Counted from the first letter of the stretch, positions 41,482 to 50,958 are shown. The stretch: 64,000 nt of DNA from Cloacibacterium normanense (GCF_003860565.1 NZ_CP034157.1:2046001-2110000), one strand, 5' to 3'. Notes: generated from the letters alone by a model not told the origin. Numbers and translations are program-made.

Positions 41482-42189
41482 TTAAAGTTTAATTCCACTT
41501 TCTAGAGCTAGAGTCATCATGGTTCTAAGAGCAGTTTCTCTTTGATCTGCAGAAATTTCTTCACCTGTTGGAATAATATCTGAAACCGTCAAAATCGATG
41601 CTGCATTTTTCCCTAAATGTTTTGCATTAGCAAAAAGTGCGAAAGCTTCCATTTCTACTGCTGGACAATTATATTTCTCTGCAATGGCAGGAATTTCTGG
41701 TGTTTTTCTATAAAAAACATCACTGGTGTGAATATTAGCTGCTTTAGTTTCAAGAGCTAATTCTTTAGCCGTTTCATTAATTACATCAAAGGCTTTTCCT
41801 TGGTGATACATGATTTCTTCATCCATTTCCCAAGCAAATTTAGCATAAGTAGATTCACTTGCTGCTCCATCTACATTGATCAGGTCAAAAACATTAAGAT
41901 CTGTAGTATAACCACCACAAGTCCCAATTCTGATAATGGTATCTACATCATATTCTGTAAATAATTCGTAAGAATAAATCCCAATACTTGGCACTCCCAT
42001 TCCACTTGCACCAACAGAAATTTCTTTTCCTTTATACAAACCTGTAAAATAAAATATATTTCTGGTCTTGCTTACCAATTTTACATCTTCTAGAAAATTA
42101 TCTGCGATGTATTTAGCTCTTAAAGGATCTCCTGGCTGTAATACCGTTTTTGCAATTTCGCCTTTTTTGGCACTGATGTGAACACTCAT
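41482..42189 (-). CDS. deoD: Purine-nucleoside phosphorylase DeoD
   Basis: A 235-residue hexameric phosphorylase that splits purine nucleosides with phosphate in salvage. Phosphate-binding motifs are QPGDPLRAKYI near residue 18 and IRIGTCGGYT near residue 86; the nucleoside site is VEMEAFALFANA near residue 180; the catalytic Asp is in TVSDIIPTGEE near residue 203. The pattern of strands and length match E. coli DeoD (239) rather than the Udp branch. A -7 box TACCTTTG (minus strand, 42212-42219) lies 22 nt upstream of the start. Confidence 0.92.
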   Translation of the reverse strand: MSVHISAKKGEIAKTVLQPGDPLRAKYIADNFLEDVKLVSKTRNIFYFTGLYKGKEISVGASGMGVPSIGIYSYELFTEYDVDTIIRIGTCGGYTTDLNVFDLINVDGAASESTYAKFAWEMDEEIMYHQGKAFDVINETAKELALETKAANIHTSDVFYRKTPEIPAIAEKYNCPAVEMEAFALFANAKHLGKNAASILTVSDIIPTGEEISADQRETALRTMMTLALESGIKL

Positions 42190-42211
42190 AATTTTAATTT
42201 TAAAAGGACAA

Positions 42212-42219
42212 CAAAGGTA
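42212..42219 (-). promoter_or_regulatory. -7 box of deoD
   Basis: TACCTTTG on the minus strand matches TAnnTTTG, 22 nt before the ATG. I see no clear -33 box in the AT-rich sequence behind it. Confidence 0.5.
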
Positions 42220-42261
42220 AGAACTTTTTATGGGAAAAAAATCTGATTTTTATTAACCAAC

Positions 42262-42296
42262 AAAAAATCCCAGCAATTCATTTTGCTAGGATTTCT
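42262..42296 (-). terminator. Terminator of the sigma-54-like lipoprotein gene
   Basis: AAATCCCAGCAA pairs with TTGCTAGGATTT (one C/A mismatch) around TTCATT. On the minus strand the stem is followed by a T-run, so it terminates the gene at 42343. Confidence 0.75.
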
Positions 42297-42342
42297 TTTT
42301 TGTAAAAAATTAATATATGGATGGTTTTGAATGATTTAGTGA

Positions 42343-42858
42343 TTATTTTGGTTCTTTTAAGTTAAAATATTTCACTACTGCATTATAATCCTCGTAATTT
42401 ACTTGTGAGGCATTTCTATTCGCTCTAGAAGCTGGAACCAGTACAATTCTAAACGTTTGATTGTTGAGATAAGTAGCTCTTTCTGTACTCGTCATGGTAG
42501 ATTGGTCAAAATTAGCTTCTGTTCTTACTTGAACCCTTTTTGTATCAAAAATAAAATTGTAATCTAATTCTCTGTTATCGCTCAAGTAAAAAGTTTTAGG
42601 CAAAAGTTGCCAAATTGCACTTGCTGAGCTGTTAGAATTTATATTTCTATACACCAAAACTACATCAGAAGAAGGAATGTCAATCGCTTGATCTAAGGCA
42701 TAATTATTAGTAGAACTAAAAGTTCCCGTTACATCCTTCATCATAGGATACGTATCATTATCTTGAATATCTCTATCTACTACTTCGTTCATTTCGCAGT
42801 TCATCATCAATAATCCTGCGAAAATCGCAAGAACCATTAAAGTAAAATATTTTTTCAT
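42343..42858 (-). CDS. Lipoprotein behind a sigma-54-like promoter
   Basis: A 171-residue protein with signal peptide MKKYFTLMVLAIFAGLLMMNC and the acylated Cys at residue 21. The mature part is beta-rich, with SSDVVLVYRNI near residue 64 and FDTKRVQVRTEANFDQ near residue 105, and resembles small beta-sandwich envelope proteins of Flavobacteriia. I do not know its function. It stands alone between deoD and the esterase gene, with its own terminator and a clear sigma-54-type promoter motif 38-50 nt upstream. Confidence 0.82.
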   Translation of the reverse strand: MKKYFTLMVLAIFAGLLMMNCEMNEVVDRDIQDNDTYPMMKDVTGTFSSTNNYALDQAIDIPSSDVVLVYRNINSNSSASAIWQLLPKTFYLSDNRELDYNFIFDTKRVQVRTEANFDQSTMTSTERATYLNNQTFRIVLVPASRANRNASQVNYEDYNAVVKYFNLKEPK

Positions 42859-42890
42859 ATCAGTAATTATTTGTTGGTTGATGGTTTTTA

Positions 42891-42910
42891 GATTCCAAGT
42901 TGCGTGCCAA
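42891..42910 (-). promoter_or_regulatory. Sigma-54-like promoter
   Basis: On the minus strand this reads TTGGCACGCAACTTGGAATC. It fits TGGCACRNNNNTTGCW at all fixed positions except the last C, which is G. The GG and TTG parts keep the required spacing. The predicted start lies about 25 nt before the ATG at 42858. It is the only such match I found upstream of a gene in this window; a weaker one occurs at 37129-37144. Confidence 0.6.
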
Positions 42911-43052
42911 AATAAATTTTTAACTTTATTGTTTAATTTTCATCAAAGAATCAAAGCTTTTAAAATGAAACACCCTTGTTATTTTTTTGATAAACAAGAG
43001 CTTGAGTAAGGGTGTTCCATCTGACCAATAAAAAACAAATAATAATAAACAT

Positions 43053-43823
43053 ATGAAAAACACAATCTTCGCTTTCTTATTGATTTTCAGCCTAAAACTA
43101 TTCGCCCAAACTGAAAAATTTTATCAAATTAATGGCGTAGAAAGAAAAGCACTTTTTTTTGAGCCCAAAATAAATTCAGAAAAAATTCCAGTGGTTTTTG
43201 TTTTTCACGGTCATGGTGGAAATGCGAAACACGCCAGTAGAAATCTTAATTTTCATCAAAATTTCCCCGAAGCGTTAGTCATTTATATGCAAGGAATTCC
43301 CGGAGTTACCAATTCTATTGTAGACAAAGAAGGAAAATATAACGGTTGGCAAATGAATCCAGACGAATTACAAAACCGAGATGTAAAGTTTTTTGATGAA
43401 GTTTTTTCTCAAATTTCTAAAAATTACAACCTTGATTTCGATAGAATTTACGCAGTTGGTCATTCTAATGGTTCTAGATTTGTAAATGTTTTATGGAAAA
43501 TGCGACCAGAAAAATTTGCTGCTTTTGTTACTGTTGCTGGTCCCGGTGGAATTTGGCTAAAATATGCACCACAAAAATCCGTTTGGATCAGTTTTGGAAA
43601 AAACGATAAAATTGTACCTTATAAAATTCAAAAATTTTCTTCAAAACAATATTTAAAAGCATTTAAAGCTGACGAAAATTCTGCTCAAACAAATGGCGAA
43701 ATTACTTATTATAAAACTTCTGAAAACAAAGAAATTATCATAGAAGACCGAAATGCAGGACACGAATTTCCACAAAATTCTATTCCCAAAATGGTAGAAT
43801 TTTTGAAAAGAAATCACAGATGA
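43053..43823 (+). CDS. Secreted esterase/depolymerase-like alpha/beta hydrolase
   Basis: A 256-residue protein with a signal peptide (MKNTIFAFLLIFSLKLFA). The alpha/beta-hydrolase core shows the oxyanion region FVFHGHGGNA near residue 50, the nucleophile elbow GHSNGSR near residue 137, an Asp in KNDKIVPY near residue 188 and the His in NAGHEFP near residue 232. The layout fits the LpqC/PHB-depolymerase/feruloyl-esterase-like group. A secreted esterase acting on plant or polyester material is likely; the substrate is unknown. A hairpin region (42969-43016) lies in its leader. Confidence 0.85.
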   Translation: MKNTIFAFLLIFSLKLFAQTEKFYQINGVERKALFFEPKINSEKIPVVFVFHGHGGNAKHASRNLNFHQNFPEALVIYMQGIPGVTNSIVDKEGKYNGWQMNPDELQNRDVKFFDEVFSQISKNYNLDFDRIYAVGHSNGSRFVNVLWKMRPEKFAAFVTVAGPGGIWLKYAPQKSVWISFGKNDKIVPYKIQKFSSKQYLKAFKADENSAQTNGEITYYKTSENKEIIIEDRNAGHEFPQNSIPKMVEFLKRNHR

Positions 43824-43924
43824 TTGGTTCAAAAAAAGGCTTAATTCTAAGCTAATTTTTAACTTTTAATGATTTAAAATTTTAGAAATACATTATTTCT
43901 ATAGCAATCACAAAAATATGTTTG

Positions 43925-43932
43925 TATTTTTG
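43925..43932 (+). promoter_or_regulatory. -7 box before the GH3 gene
   Basis: TATTTTTG fits TAnnTTTG and lies inside the longest possible reading frame (ATG 43918), which supports the ATG at 43951 as the true start. No good -33 box is seen. Confidence 0.45.
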
Positions 43933-43950
43933 TTGAATAACATTGCTTTT

Positions 43951-45636
43951 ATGAAATTCATCAAAAATATATTCACTTATTTATTCATATTAATTTTCGC
44001 TAATCTTTCGGCTCAATATTTCCCCAAAAATGCTCCAAAAAATTTAGAGCAAAAAGCCAAAAAATATGCTGATTCTCTGTATCAACAATTGTCTTTAGAC
44101 GAAAAAATAGGTCAATTATACATTGTAGCTTTGTACAATAATCGTGGAGAAGAAGAAATTCAAAAAATTAGAAATCTCGTAGAAAAAGAAAAAATCGGTG
44201 GATTGATTCTCATGCAAGACAACGCCGAAAAACACATCCAATTGCTGAATGAATTTCAAGGGAAATCTAAAGTAAAAATGATGATTGGCATTGATGGAGA
44301 ATGGGGATTGTTCCAAAGATTTCCTGCCGCACATAAATTTCCTTGGGCTATGACTTTGGGCGCCATTCAAGACAATTCTTTGATTTACGAAATGACTTCT
44401 AAAATTGCTGAAGATTGTAAAAGAATGGGCATTTATTGGGATTTCGCGCCAGTTGTAGATGTGAATACCAACCCTGCAAACCCTATTATTGGCAACAGAA
44501 GTTTTGGGTCAGACATTAATAATGTGATTGCCAAAGGTTTGGCTTATGCACAAGGTTTGCAAGACAATGGCGTTCTCGCTTCTATGAAACATTTCCCTGG
44601 TCATGGCGATACAGATACCGATTCTCATTTAGATTTACCGGTAGTTTCACACAATTTAGAAAGATTAAATGCTGTAGAATTAGCTCCTTTCAAAGCTTTG
44701 CTTGATAAAAAAATTGGTGGAGTTATGGTTGCACATTTATATGTTCCTGCTCTAGAAAAACAATCGGGAATTCCCGCTTCGGTTTCTTATGAAGTCATTA
44801 CCAATTTGCTCAAAAAATCTTATCAATACAATGGTTTAATTATTACTGATGCTTTGAATATGAATGCTGTAGCGAAAAAATTCCCTGCAGGTGAATTAGA
44901 TTTGAGAGCTTTCAAAGCGGGAAATGACATTATGCTTTTTTCACAAGACGTTCCGAACGGAAAAGCATTGATAAAATCTGCTTTAGAAAAAGGTGAAATC
45001 TCCGAAAAACGCCTCGCTGAAAGTGTAAAGAAAATTTTGAGAACCAAATATTTATTAGGACTTCAAAATTTAAAATCCATAAATTCTGAAAATATTAATG
45101 AAGATTTAAACAACGCTTCTCACGCAGAACTTTCAGAAAAATTATATTCCAACGCAATAACTTTATTGAAAGACGAAAAAAATCTTTTGCCTTTAAGTTG
45201 TAGCAAAACCTATTATTATCTTCCTTTGGAAGAAGCGCCGTTTCAGACTTTTGTAGAAAATTTAAATTTAGGAACTACCGCAAAAGTGATTTCAAAAAAT
45301 GAAATTGCTCAAATTCCAGAAAATTCTACGGTGATTGTTGGTTTTCACAAAGACAATTCTACGGCTTACAAATCGTATAAAATTTCACAGGAAAGCAAAG
45401 ATATTTTAGCTGAATTAAGCAAAAAACAAAATATAATTTTAGATGTTTTTGGTTCGCCTTATGCATTGAAAGATGTTGATATTTCTAAAATTTCTACGGT
45501 TTTGGTAAGTTATGAAAACAATGATTTATCGATGAAAGCATCTGCAAAAGCACTTTTAGGAAAAACAAAAATTTCTGGAAAGTTACCAGTGATTGTCAAT
45601 GAAAATTTGAAAGCAGGAAGCGGAATTGAGAAATAA
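43951..45636 (+). CDS. GH3 beta-N-acetylhexosaminidase (NagZ-like), with C-terminal extension
   Basis: A 561-residue enzyme with a signal peptide (MKFIKNIFTYLFILIFANLSA). The catalytic core shows the NagZ-type motif KHFPGHGDTDTDSH near residue 213, carrying the mobile His-Asp dyad, and the nucleophile Asp in GLIITDALNMNAV near residue 293. NagZ proteins alone have about 340 residues; here about 200 more form a C-terminal GH3_C-like domain (SAKALLGKTKISGKLPVIV). It probably trims beta-GlcNAc from peptidoglycan fragments or chitin-like material in the periplasm. An upstream ATG at 43918 lies inside the promoter and was not used. Confidence 0.9.
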   Translation: MKFIKNIFTYLFILIFANLSAQYFPKNAPKNLEQKAKKYADSLYQQLSLDEKIGQLYIVALYNNRGEEEIQKIRNLVEKEKIGGLILMQDNAEKHIQLLNEFQGKSKVKMMIGIDGEWGLFQRFPAAHKFPWAMTLGAIQDNSLIYEMTSKIAEDCKRMGIYWDFAPVVDVNTNPANPIIGNRSFGSDINNVIAKGLAYAQGLQDNGVLASMKHFPGHGDTDTDSHLDLPVVSHNLERLNAVELAPFKALLDKKIGGVMVAHLYVPALEKQSGIPASVSYEVITNLLKKSYQYNGLIITDALNMNAVAKKFPAGELDLRAFKAGNDIMLFSQDVPNGKALIKSALEKGEISEKRLAESVKKILRTKYLLGLQNLKSINSENINEDLNNASHAELSEKLYSNAITLLKDEKNLLPLSCSKTYYYLPLEEAPFQTFVENLNLGTTAKVISKNEIAQIPENSTVIVGFHKDNSTAYKSYKISQESKDILAELSKKQNIILDVFGSPYALKDVDISKISTVLVSYENNDLSMKASAKALLGKTKISGKLPVIVNENLKAGSGIEK

Positions 45637-45642
45637 AAAAAA

Positions 45643-45773
45643 TTTAACCACAAAAGCATCAAAAGAAATGATTGAAAACAAGTATTACAAAAGTAAAAAA
45701 AGAAAAACCGATCCTTTTTTTACTTTTGATTAACTCAAAAATTTATATAGCTTTTGTTCCTTTTGTGGTTAAA
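45643..45773. repeat. Nested inverted repeats between GH3 and bshA
   Basis: TTTAACCACAAAAG (45643-45656) pairs with CTTTTGTGGTTAAA (45760-45773), and inside them CAAAAGTAAAAAAAG (45688-45702) pairs with CTTTTTTTACTTTTG (45714-45728). Both are perfect. The inner stem with its T-run could end transcription of the GH3 gene; the outer pair has no obvious role. It resembles the word-patchwork gaps in the paa operon. Confidence 0.65.
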
Positions 45774-45827
45774 AAAATATAATAAATTTAAAACATAAAC
45801 GGAAAACTTCGTTTCACAAAAAATAAA

Positions 45828-46967
45828 ATGAAAATAGGAATCCTTTGTTATCCAACATATGGTGGTAGCGGAATCGTAGCCACAGAACTCGGAATGTCTC
45901 TTGCCAAAAAAGGTTATGAAGTGCACTTTATTTCATCTGAATTACCTGCAAGATTAGACATGACAGACCCAAACATTTTCTTTCACAAAGTAAATGTACA
46001 AACCTATCCTTTGTTTAAACATCAACCGTTTGACATTGCGCTTTCTTCCACGATTTATCAAGTGGTGAAATTATATAAATTAGATATTTTACATGCGCAT
46101 TACGCCATTCCTTATGCTTATGCTGCTTTTTTCGCCAAGCAAATGCTTAAAGAAGAAAACGCTGATATTCCGTTAGTTACCACACTTCACGGAACGGATA
46201 TTACTTTGGTTGGTCAACACCCAAGTTACAAACATGCGGTAGAATTTTCCATCAACCAATCAGATAAAATCACTACGGTTTCTGAAAGTTTGAAAAGTGA
46301 TACTTTGAAATTTTTTAAAATCACCAAAGAGATTGAAGTCATCACCAATTTCATCGACAATACAGAATTTGAAGATTTAAAAACTTGCCAAAGAAATCAT
46401 TTTGCCAATGAAGATGAAAAAATTCTAATTCACGTTTCCAATCTTCGTCCAGTAAAGAGAATTAAAGATGTTTTAGACATTTTCAACAAAGTTGAGAAAT
46501 CGGTAAAATCTAAATTATTGATTTTGGGAGACGGTCCAGATGTAGAAGTAATCAATGAATTTATCAATGAAAATCCGCACCTCATCAATAAAATTAAACT
46601 GCTCGGAAAAGTAGATAATTTATACCAAATTTTGAAGTTTGCAGATGTATTCTTATTGCCTTCTGAACAAGAAAGTTTCGGTTTGGCAGCATTAGAAGCA
46701 ATGGCAGCAGAAACGCCAGTAATTTCGAGTAATGCAGGTGGAATACCAGAGGTAAACATCCAAGGAGAAACCGGATTTTTAGCAGAAGTAGGAAATGTAG
46801 AAGCCATGGCAAGTTATGCGATAAAATTGCTTTCAGACGATAAACTTCTCGCAGAAATTAAGACAAAAGCCAAAGCAAGAGCATTAGAATTTGACTTGGT
46901 CAATATTCTTCCGATTTATGAAAAAATGTATGAAGAAACACTAGCAGAATTTCATAAAATGGCTTAA
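45828..46967 (+). CDS. bshA: N-acetyl-alpha-D-glucosaminyl L-malate synthase BshA
   Basis: A 379-residue GT4 glycosyltransferase that joins GlcNAc to L-malate in the first step of bacillithiol synthesis. Diagnostic features: the N-terminal CYPTYGGSGIVATELG near residue 6, LHAHYAIPYAYAAFFAKQML near residue 87, the donor site VSNLRPVKRIKDV near residue 204, and the EX7E-type motif EQESFGLAALEAMA near residue 284, followed by SSNAGGIPE. Length is typical. Bacillithiol genes in the Bacteroidota are usually scattered, so the lack of bshB/bshC nearby is expected. Confidence 0.95.
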   Translation: MKIGILCYPTYGGSGIVATELGMSLAKKGYEVHFISSELPARLDMTDPNIFFHKVNVQTYPLFKHQPFDIALSSTIYQVVKLYKLDILHAHYAIPYAYAAFFAKQMLKEENADIPLVTTLHGTDITLVGQHPSYKHAVEFSINQSDKITTVSESLKSDTLKFFKITKEIEVITNFIDNTEFEDLKTCQRNHFANEDEKILIHVSNLRPVKRIKDVLDIFNKVEKSVKSKLLILGDGPDVEVINEFINENPHLINKIKLLGKVDNLYQILKFADVFLLPSEQESFGLAALEAMAAETPVISSNAGGIPEVNIQGETGFLAEVGNVEAMASYAIKLLSDDKLLAEIKTKAKARALEFDLVNILPIYEKMYEETLAEFHKMA

Positions 46968-47033
46968 CAATCATTCTCGCAGATTCTACAAAAAGTAAAT
47001 CTGCGGGAAATAAAACTAAAAAACTAAACCACC

Positions 47034-48293
47034 ATGAACGAAAATTTACTCCAATATCTTTGGAAATATAAGATATTTTCCAAATTAGACTTCAAAGATA
47101 CCGACGGAAACCCAATCGAAATTCTAGATTTTGGAACATTGAACACCAATTCTGGACCAGATTTTTCTTTGGCAAAAATTAAAACGAAAAACATCGTTTT
47201 AGCAGGAAACATAGAAATTCATGTGAAATCTTCGGATTGGTATTTTCACAATCACGACCTCCAAAAAGATTATCAATCGGTTATTCTGCATGTTGTTTAT
47301 TTTAATGACACAGATGTTTCTGAACTCAAAGAAGCCGGAATTCCTACTTTAGAACTGAAAGCGTATATTAATGAGGAAATTCTTGCCAAATATCAAACTT
47401 TAGAAAACCAATATCAGTTCATTCCGTGTGAAAGCATCTTTGATGCTTCTAAAGTTCCATTTCTTTTTTCAGAAGAGACTTTACTCAAAAAACTAGACGA
47501 AAAATCTATAGAAATTGAGCAACTTTTAAATCAATCAAAGAACAATTACGAAGCCGTTTTATTTCAAAAACTAGCCTACAGTTTTGGATTAAAAGTAAAT
47601 GCAGAAATTTATCAAAATATTGCAGAAAACATTGATTTTAAAATCATTCAAAAGATTTCACAAAATCAATTTCAGCTAGAAAGTTTACTTTTCGGAAAAG
47701 GAAATCTATTAGAAAAAGAAACCGAAACAAATCAAAAATGGAATAGAGAATTTGAATTTCTGAAAACTAAATTTAAAATTTCAGGACAAACTTTTCCAGT
47801 AAAATTTATGCGGTTAATGCCACCTTCTTTTCCTACGATTCGGCTTTCTCAGTTGACGATGCTGTATCATCTTCAGCCCAATTTATTTTCTAAAATTTTA
47901 AAAGCTAAAAATATTCAGGAATTAAAATCACTTTTCGAAAAAGTAAAAACTTCAGAATTTTGGGAAAACCATTACACGTTCGAAAAAACTTCCGAAGAAA
48001 AAATAGAGAAAAAATTGTCTGACGATTTTATAGAAATTCTTCTCATCAATGCAGTTTTACCTATTATTTATACGTATTTTAAAAATATAAATCCCGAAAA
48101 AACTGACCAAGTTATAGACTTTTACAAAAATTTGAACCCTGAAAAAAATTCCATCATCTCTTCATGGAAAAAACTGAACGTAAAATTTAGTTCAGCATTA
48201 GAAACCCAAGCGTTTTTGTATCATCATAAACATTTATGCTCATACAAAAACTGCTTGAATTGTAGTATTGGTTTGAAAATTTTAAAAGATTAA
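47034..48293 (+). CDS. DUF2851 protein
   Basis: A 419-residue soluble protein matching DUF2851, with the N-terminal signature LLQYLWKYKIF and DFGTLNTNSGPDFSLAKIK near residue 36, then GNIEIHVKSSDWYFHNHD near residue 60 and the C-terminal cluster of cysteines CSYKNCLNCSIGLKIL. The four cysteines could bind a metal. The family is conserved in Bacteroidota and has no established function; the N-terminal part resembles nuclease-like folds, which I cannot verify. It lies 66 nt after bshA on the same strand. Confidence 0.88.
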   Translation: MNENLLQYLWKYKIFSKLDFKDTDGNPIEILDFGTLNTNSGPDFSLAKIKTKNIVLAGNIEIHVKSSDWYFHNHDLQKDYQSVILHVVYFNDTDVSELKEAGIPTLELKAYINEEILAKYQTLENQYQFIPCESIFDASKVPFLFSEETLLKKLDEKSIEIEQLLNQSKNNYEAVLFQKLAYSFGLKVNAEIYQNIAENIDFKIIQKISQNQFQLESLLFGKGNLLEKETETNQKWNREFEFLKTKFKISGQTFPVKFMRLMPPSFPTIRLSQLTMLYHLQPNLFSKILKAKNIQELKSLFEKVKTSEFWENHYTFEKTSEEKIEKKLSDDFIEILLINAVLPIIYTYFKNINPEKTDQVIDFYKNLNPEKNSIISSWKKLNVKFSSALETQAFLYHHKHLCSYKNCLNCSIGLKILKD

Positions 48294-48339
48294 TTTTTGA
48301 CTTTTTTACTTCAATCTTATAGGAATAAAATCAAAAAAT

Positions 48340-50958
48340 CTAATTTTTCAATCTCGGCTGTAATAATTTGGCAACGGTAGAAGTCCAACCAGTTTGGTGA
48401 GAAGCGCCTACTCCACGACCATTATCTCCATGAAAATATTCATAGAACATCACGTAATTTTTGAAATGTTCGTCATGGTTTAATTTATCAATGTTTCCAT
48501 TAAAAGCACGATTTCCGTCTTTGTCTGGCAAGAAAATATTGCACAATCTTTGACTCAAATGATCTGCTACATAATTTAGATTTTGGAAATTTCCGCTTCC
48601 CGTAGGAAGCTCTACTTTCAAACTTTCGTCGTAATAAAAATAAAATCGCTGAAGGCTTTCTACAATTAAAAAATTAATCGGGAACCAAATCGGACCTCTC
48701 CAATTACTGTTTCCACCAAACATTCGACTATCACTTTCGGCAGGCGTATAATGCACAACGTGATTGATGCCATTAATTTCTAATTGAAACGGATTTTTTT
48801 CATATACTTTTGACATCGAACGAATTCCAAATTCACTTAAAAATTCTTTTTCGTCTAGCATTCTATTCAGAATTTTGGTCAATCTCGTCTTTCTCAAAAT
48901 ACTCATGAGATGTTTTCTGCCTTTTCCTTCTACATCCCAATGCGAAACCAATTTGGCAAGTTCAGGTTTATTTTTTAGAATCCAGTCCATTCTTTCGGTA
49001 AAATTAGGTAGTTTTTGAAGCATTTCGTGTTCTATTACTTCTACCGCAAACATCGGAATGAGACCTACAATACTTCTTAATTTTAGAGAAATTCCAGTTC
49101 CGTCGCTAAGTTGCAATACGTCATAGAAAAATCCGTCTTCTTCGTTCCAAAGTCCATTTTTTCCTTCGCCAAGATTTCCCATAGCTTCTGCAATGTAGAG
49201 ATAATGCTCGAAAAATTTAATCGCCATATCTTCATAAACTGGATTATACAATGCCAATTCCATAGAAATTCTCATCATATTCAGGGCAAACATCGCCATC
49301 CAAGAAGTTCCATCAGCTTGTTCTAGATATTCCCCATTTTTGAACTGCATATTTCGGTCAAAAGCACCAATATTATCCAATCCAAGAAATCCTCCACCGA
49401 AAACATTCTTCCCATTTTTATCTTTTCGGTTTACCCACCACGTAAAATTGAGCAATAATTTCTGAAAAACACTTTCTAAGAAATGAGTATCTGGTTTTCC
49501 ATTGATTTTTTCATCGATTTTAAAAACTCTAAAGGTACTCCATGCGTGAACTGGCGGATTAACATCTGAAAAATCCCATTCATACGCAGGAAGCTGACCG
49601 TTAGGATGCATGTACCATTCTTTGGTCAATAATTGCAATTGATTTTTGGCAAAATTGGGGTCTAAAATACTAAAACTCACACAGTGAAAGGCTAAATCCC
49701 ATGTTGCAAACCACGGATATTCCCATTTATCTGGCATAGAAATAATGTCTTTGCAATTCATGTGTTTCCATTCTACATTTCTTACATGATGTTCCAAATT
49801 CCTTTCCACTGGGAAATTTGGGTCGCCATTTAACCATTTTCCAACTTTATAATGATAAAATTGTTTATTCCAAAGCAATCCTGCAAAAGCTTGTCGCTGA
49901 ACATTTTTTTCATCTTCGCAGTTAAAATCTTTTTGAATTTCGTCATAAAATTCATCCGATTCTTTTTTTCTTACTTCAAAAACTTCATCAAAATCAAAAA
50001 AAGCATTCTCCATTTTATGAGGAGACATTCTGAAATCAAAAGTTTTGGTTTCGCCACCTTCTAATTCTGTATCTATTACAAAAGCAGCTTTAGTTCCAAA
50101 TTTTTTAGGATTCACCGTGTTTTTATGATGAACGATATGATGGTTAATTCCATCTTTAAAGTATTTATTTTCAGATTTTTTTCCGAATAATTTTTCGGTA
50201 TTGGTTTCATTTTCGCAGAAAAGAATTTTCACGGATTTATCACGAGAATAAAGCTTTTTCATTCCCAAACTCTCATGTTCTATTTCTATTTGACCACGAT
50301 GGCGCGTTGTAAAATTAGGTTTATAAGAATTATAACCCCAACTCCAATTATTTCTGTACCAAAGTGTGGGCAAAATCACCAAAGGCGCTTTTTCTGAATT
50401 TCGGTTGGTGACGGTAACTCTGATTAAAATATCATCATGGTGAATTTTGGCATATTCTATAAAAATATCGAAATATTCATTTTGGTCAAAAATTCCCGTA
50501 TCTATAATTTCATATTCTGTTTCCTTATTGCTTCGTTCTGCATTTGTCTTGATTAAATCTTCGTAAGGAAAAGCATTTTGCGGATATTTGTACACCATTT
50601 TCATGTAAGAATGAGTAGGCGTATTGTCTAAATAATAGAAAATTTCTTTAATGTCTTCGCCATGATTTCCTTGATGGTTGCTCAATCCAAAGAAACGTTC
50701 TTTGACCATTTTATCTTTCTTGTTCCAAAAAGAAAAAGCGAAGCACAAACGTTGCTTGTCATCAGAAATTCCCGCGATTCCTTCTTCTGCCCATCGGTAA
50801 GTTCTGCTTTCTGCATCATCATGACCAGTTGCTCCCCAAGTATTTCCATCAAAGGAATAATCTTCTCTTACGTTTCCCCACTGTCTATTGCTTACATAAG
50901 GTCCCCAAGTTCTGTAATTTATATCTTGTAATCGTTGTTTTTCAGCATTCATAACCAT
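48340..50958 (-). CDS. MGH1/GH63-like glycoside hydrolase (annotated glucosidase in related genomes)
   Basis: An 872-residue cytoplasmic-type protein without signal peptide. The N-terminal part is a beta-sandwich domain (to about 330), and the rest is an (alpha/alpha)6-barrel with NLEHHVRNVEWKHMNCKDI near residue 395, WEYPWFATWDLAFHCV near residue 420, GGGFLGLDNIGAFDRN near residue 535 and the GGNSNWRGPIWFPINF region near residue 760. These are characteristic of MGH1/GH63-type enzymes, which release glucose or mannosyl units. Start: the ATG at 50958; an ATG two codons later is equally possible. The substrate is unknown. It runs against bshA/DUF2851 and stands alone. Confidence 0.85.
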   Translation of the reverse strand: MVMNAEKQRLQDINYRTWGPYVSNRQWGNVREDYSFDGNTWGATGHDDAESRTYRWAEEGIAGISDDKQRLCFAFSFWNKKDKMVKERFFGLSNHQGNHGEDIKEIFYYLDNTPTHSYMKMVYKYPQNAFPYEDLIKTNAERSNKETEYEIIDTGIFDQNEYFDIFIEYAKIHHDDILIRVTVTNRNSEKAPLVILPTLWYRNNWSWGYNSYKPNFTTRHRGQIEIEHESLGMKKLYSRDKSVKILFCENETNTEKLFGKKSENKYFKDGINHHIVHHKNTVNPKKFGTKAAFVIDTELEGGETKTFDFRMSPHKMENAFFDFDEVFEVRKKESDEFYDEIQKDFNCEDEKNVQRQAFAGLLWNKQFYHYKVGKWLNGDPNFPVERNLEHHVRNVEWKHMNCKDIISMPDKWEYPWFATWDLAFHCVSFSILDPNFAKNQLQLLTKEWYMHPNGQLPAYEWDFSDVNPPVHAWSTFRVFKIDEKINGKPDTHFLESVFQKLLLNFTWWVNRKDKNGKNVFGGGFLGLDNIGAFDRNMQFKNGEYLEQADGTSWMAMFALNMMRISMELALYNPVYEDMAIKFFEHYLYIAEAMGNLGEGKNGLWNEEDGFFYDVLQLSDGTGISLKLRSIVGLIPMFAVEVIEHEMLQKLPNFTERMDWILKNKPELAKLVSHWDVEGKGRKHLMSILRKTRLTKILNRMLDEKEFLSEFGIRSMSKVYEKNPFQLEINGINHVVHYTPAESDSRMFGGNSNWRGPIWFPINFLIVESLQRFYFYYDESLKVELPTGSGNFQNLNYVADHLSQRLCNIFLPDKDGNRAFNGNIDKLNHDEHFKNYVMFYEYFHGDNGRGVGASHQTGWTSTVAKLLQPRLKN

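Noticed and set aside
42969-43016. Structured RNA (AACACCCTT/AAGGGTGTT with an inner CTTGTT/AACAAG stem) before the esterase gene
   Set aside because: It can fold, but lacks features of any riboswitch I know, and the stems are interrupted; too weak to call as an RNA gene.
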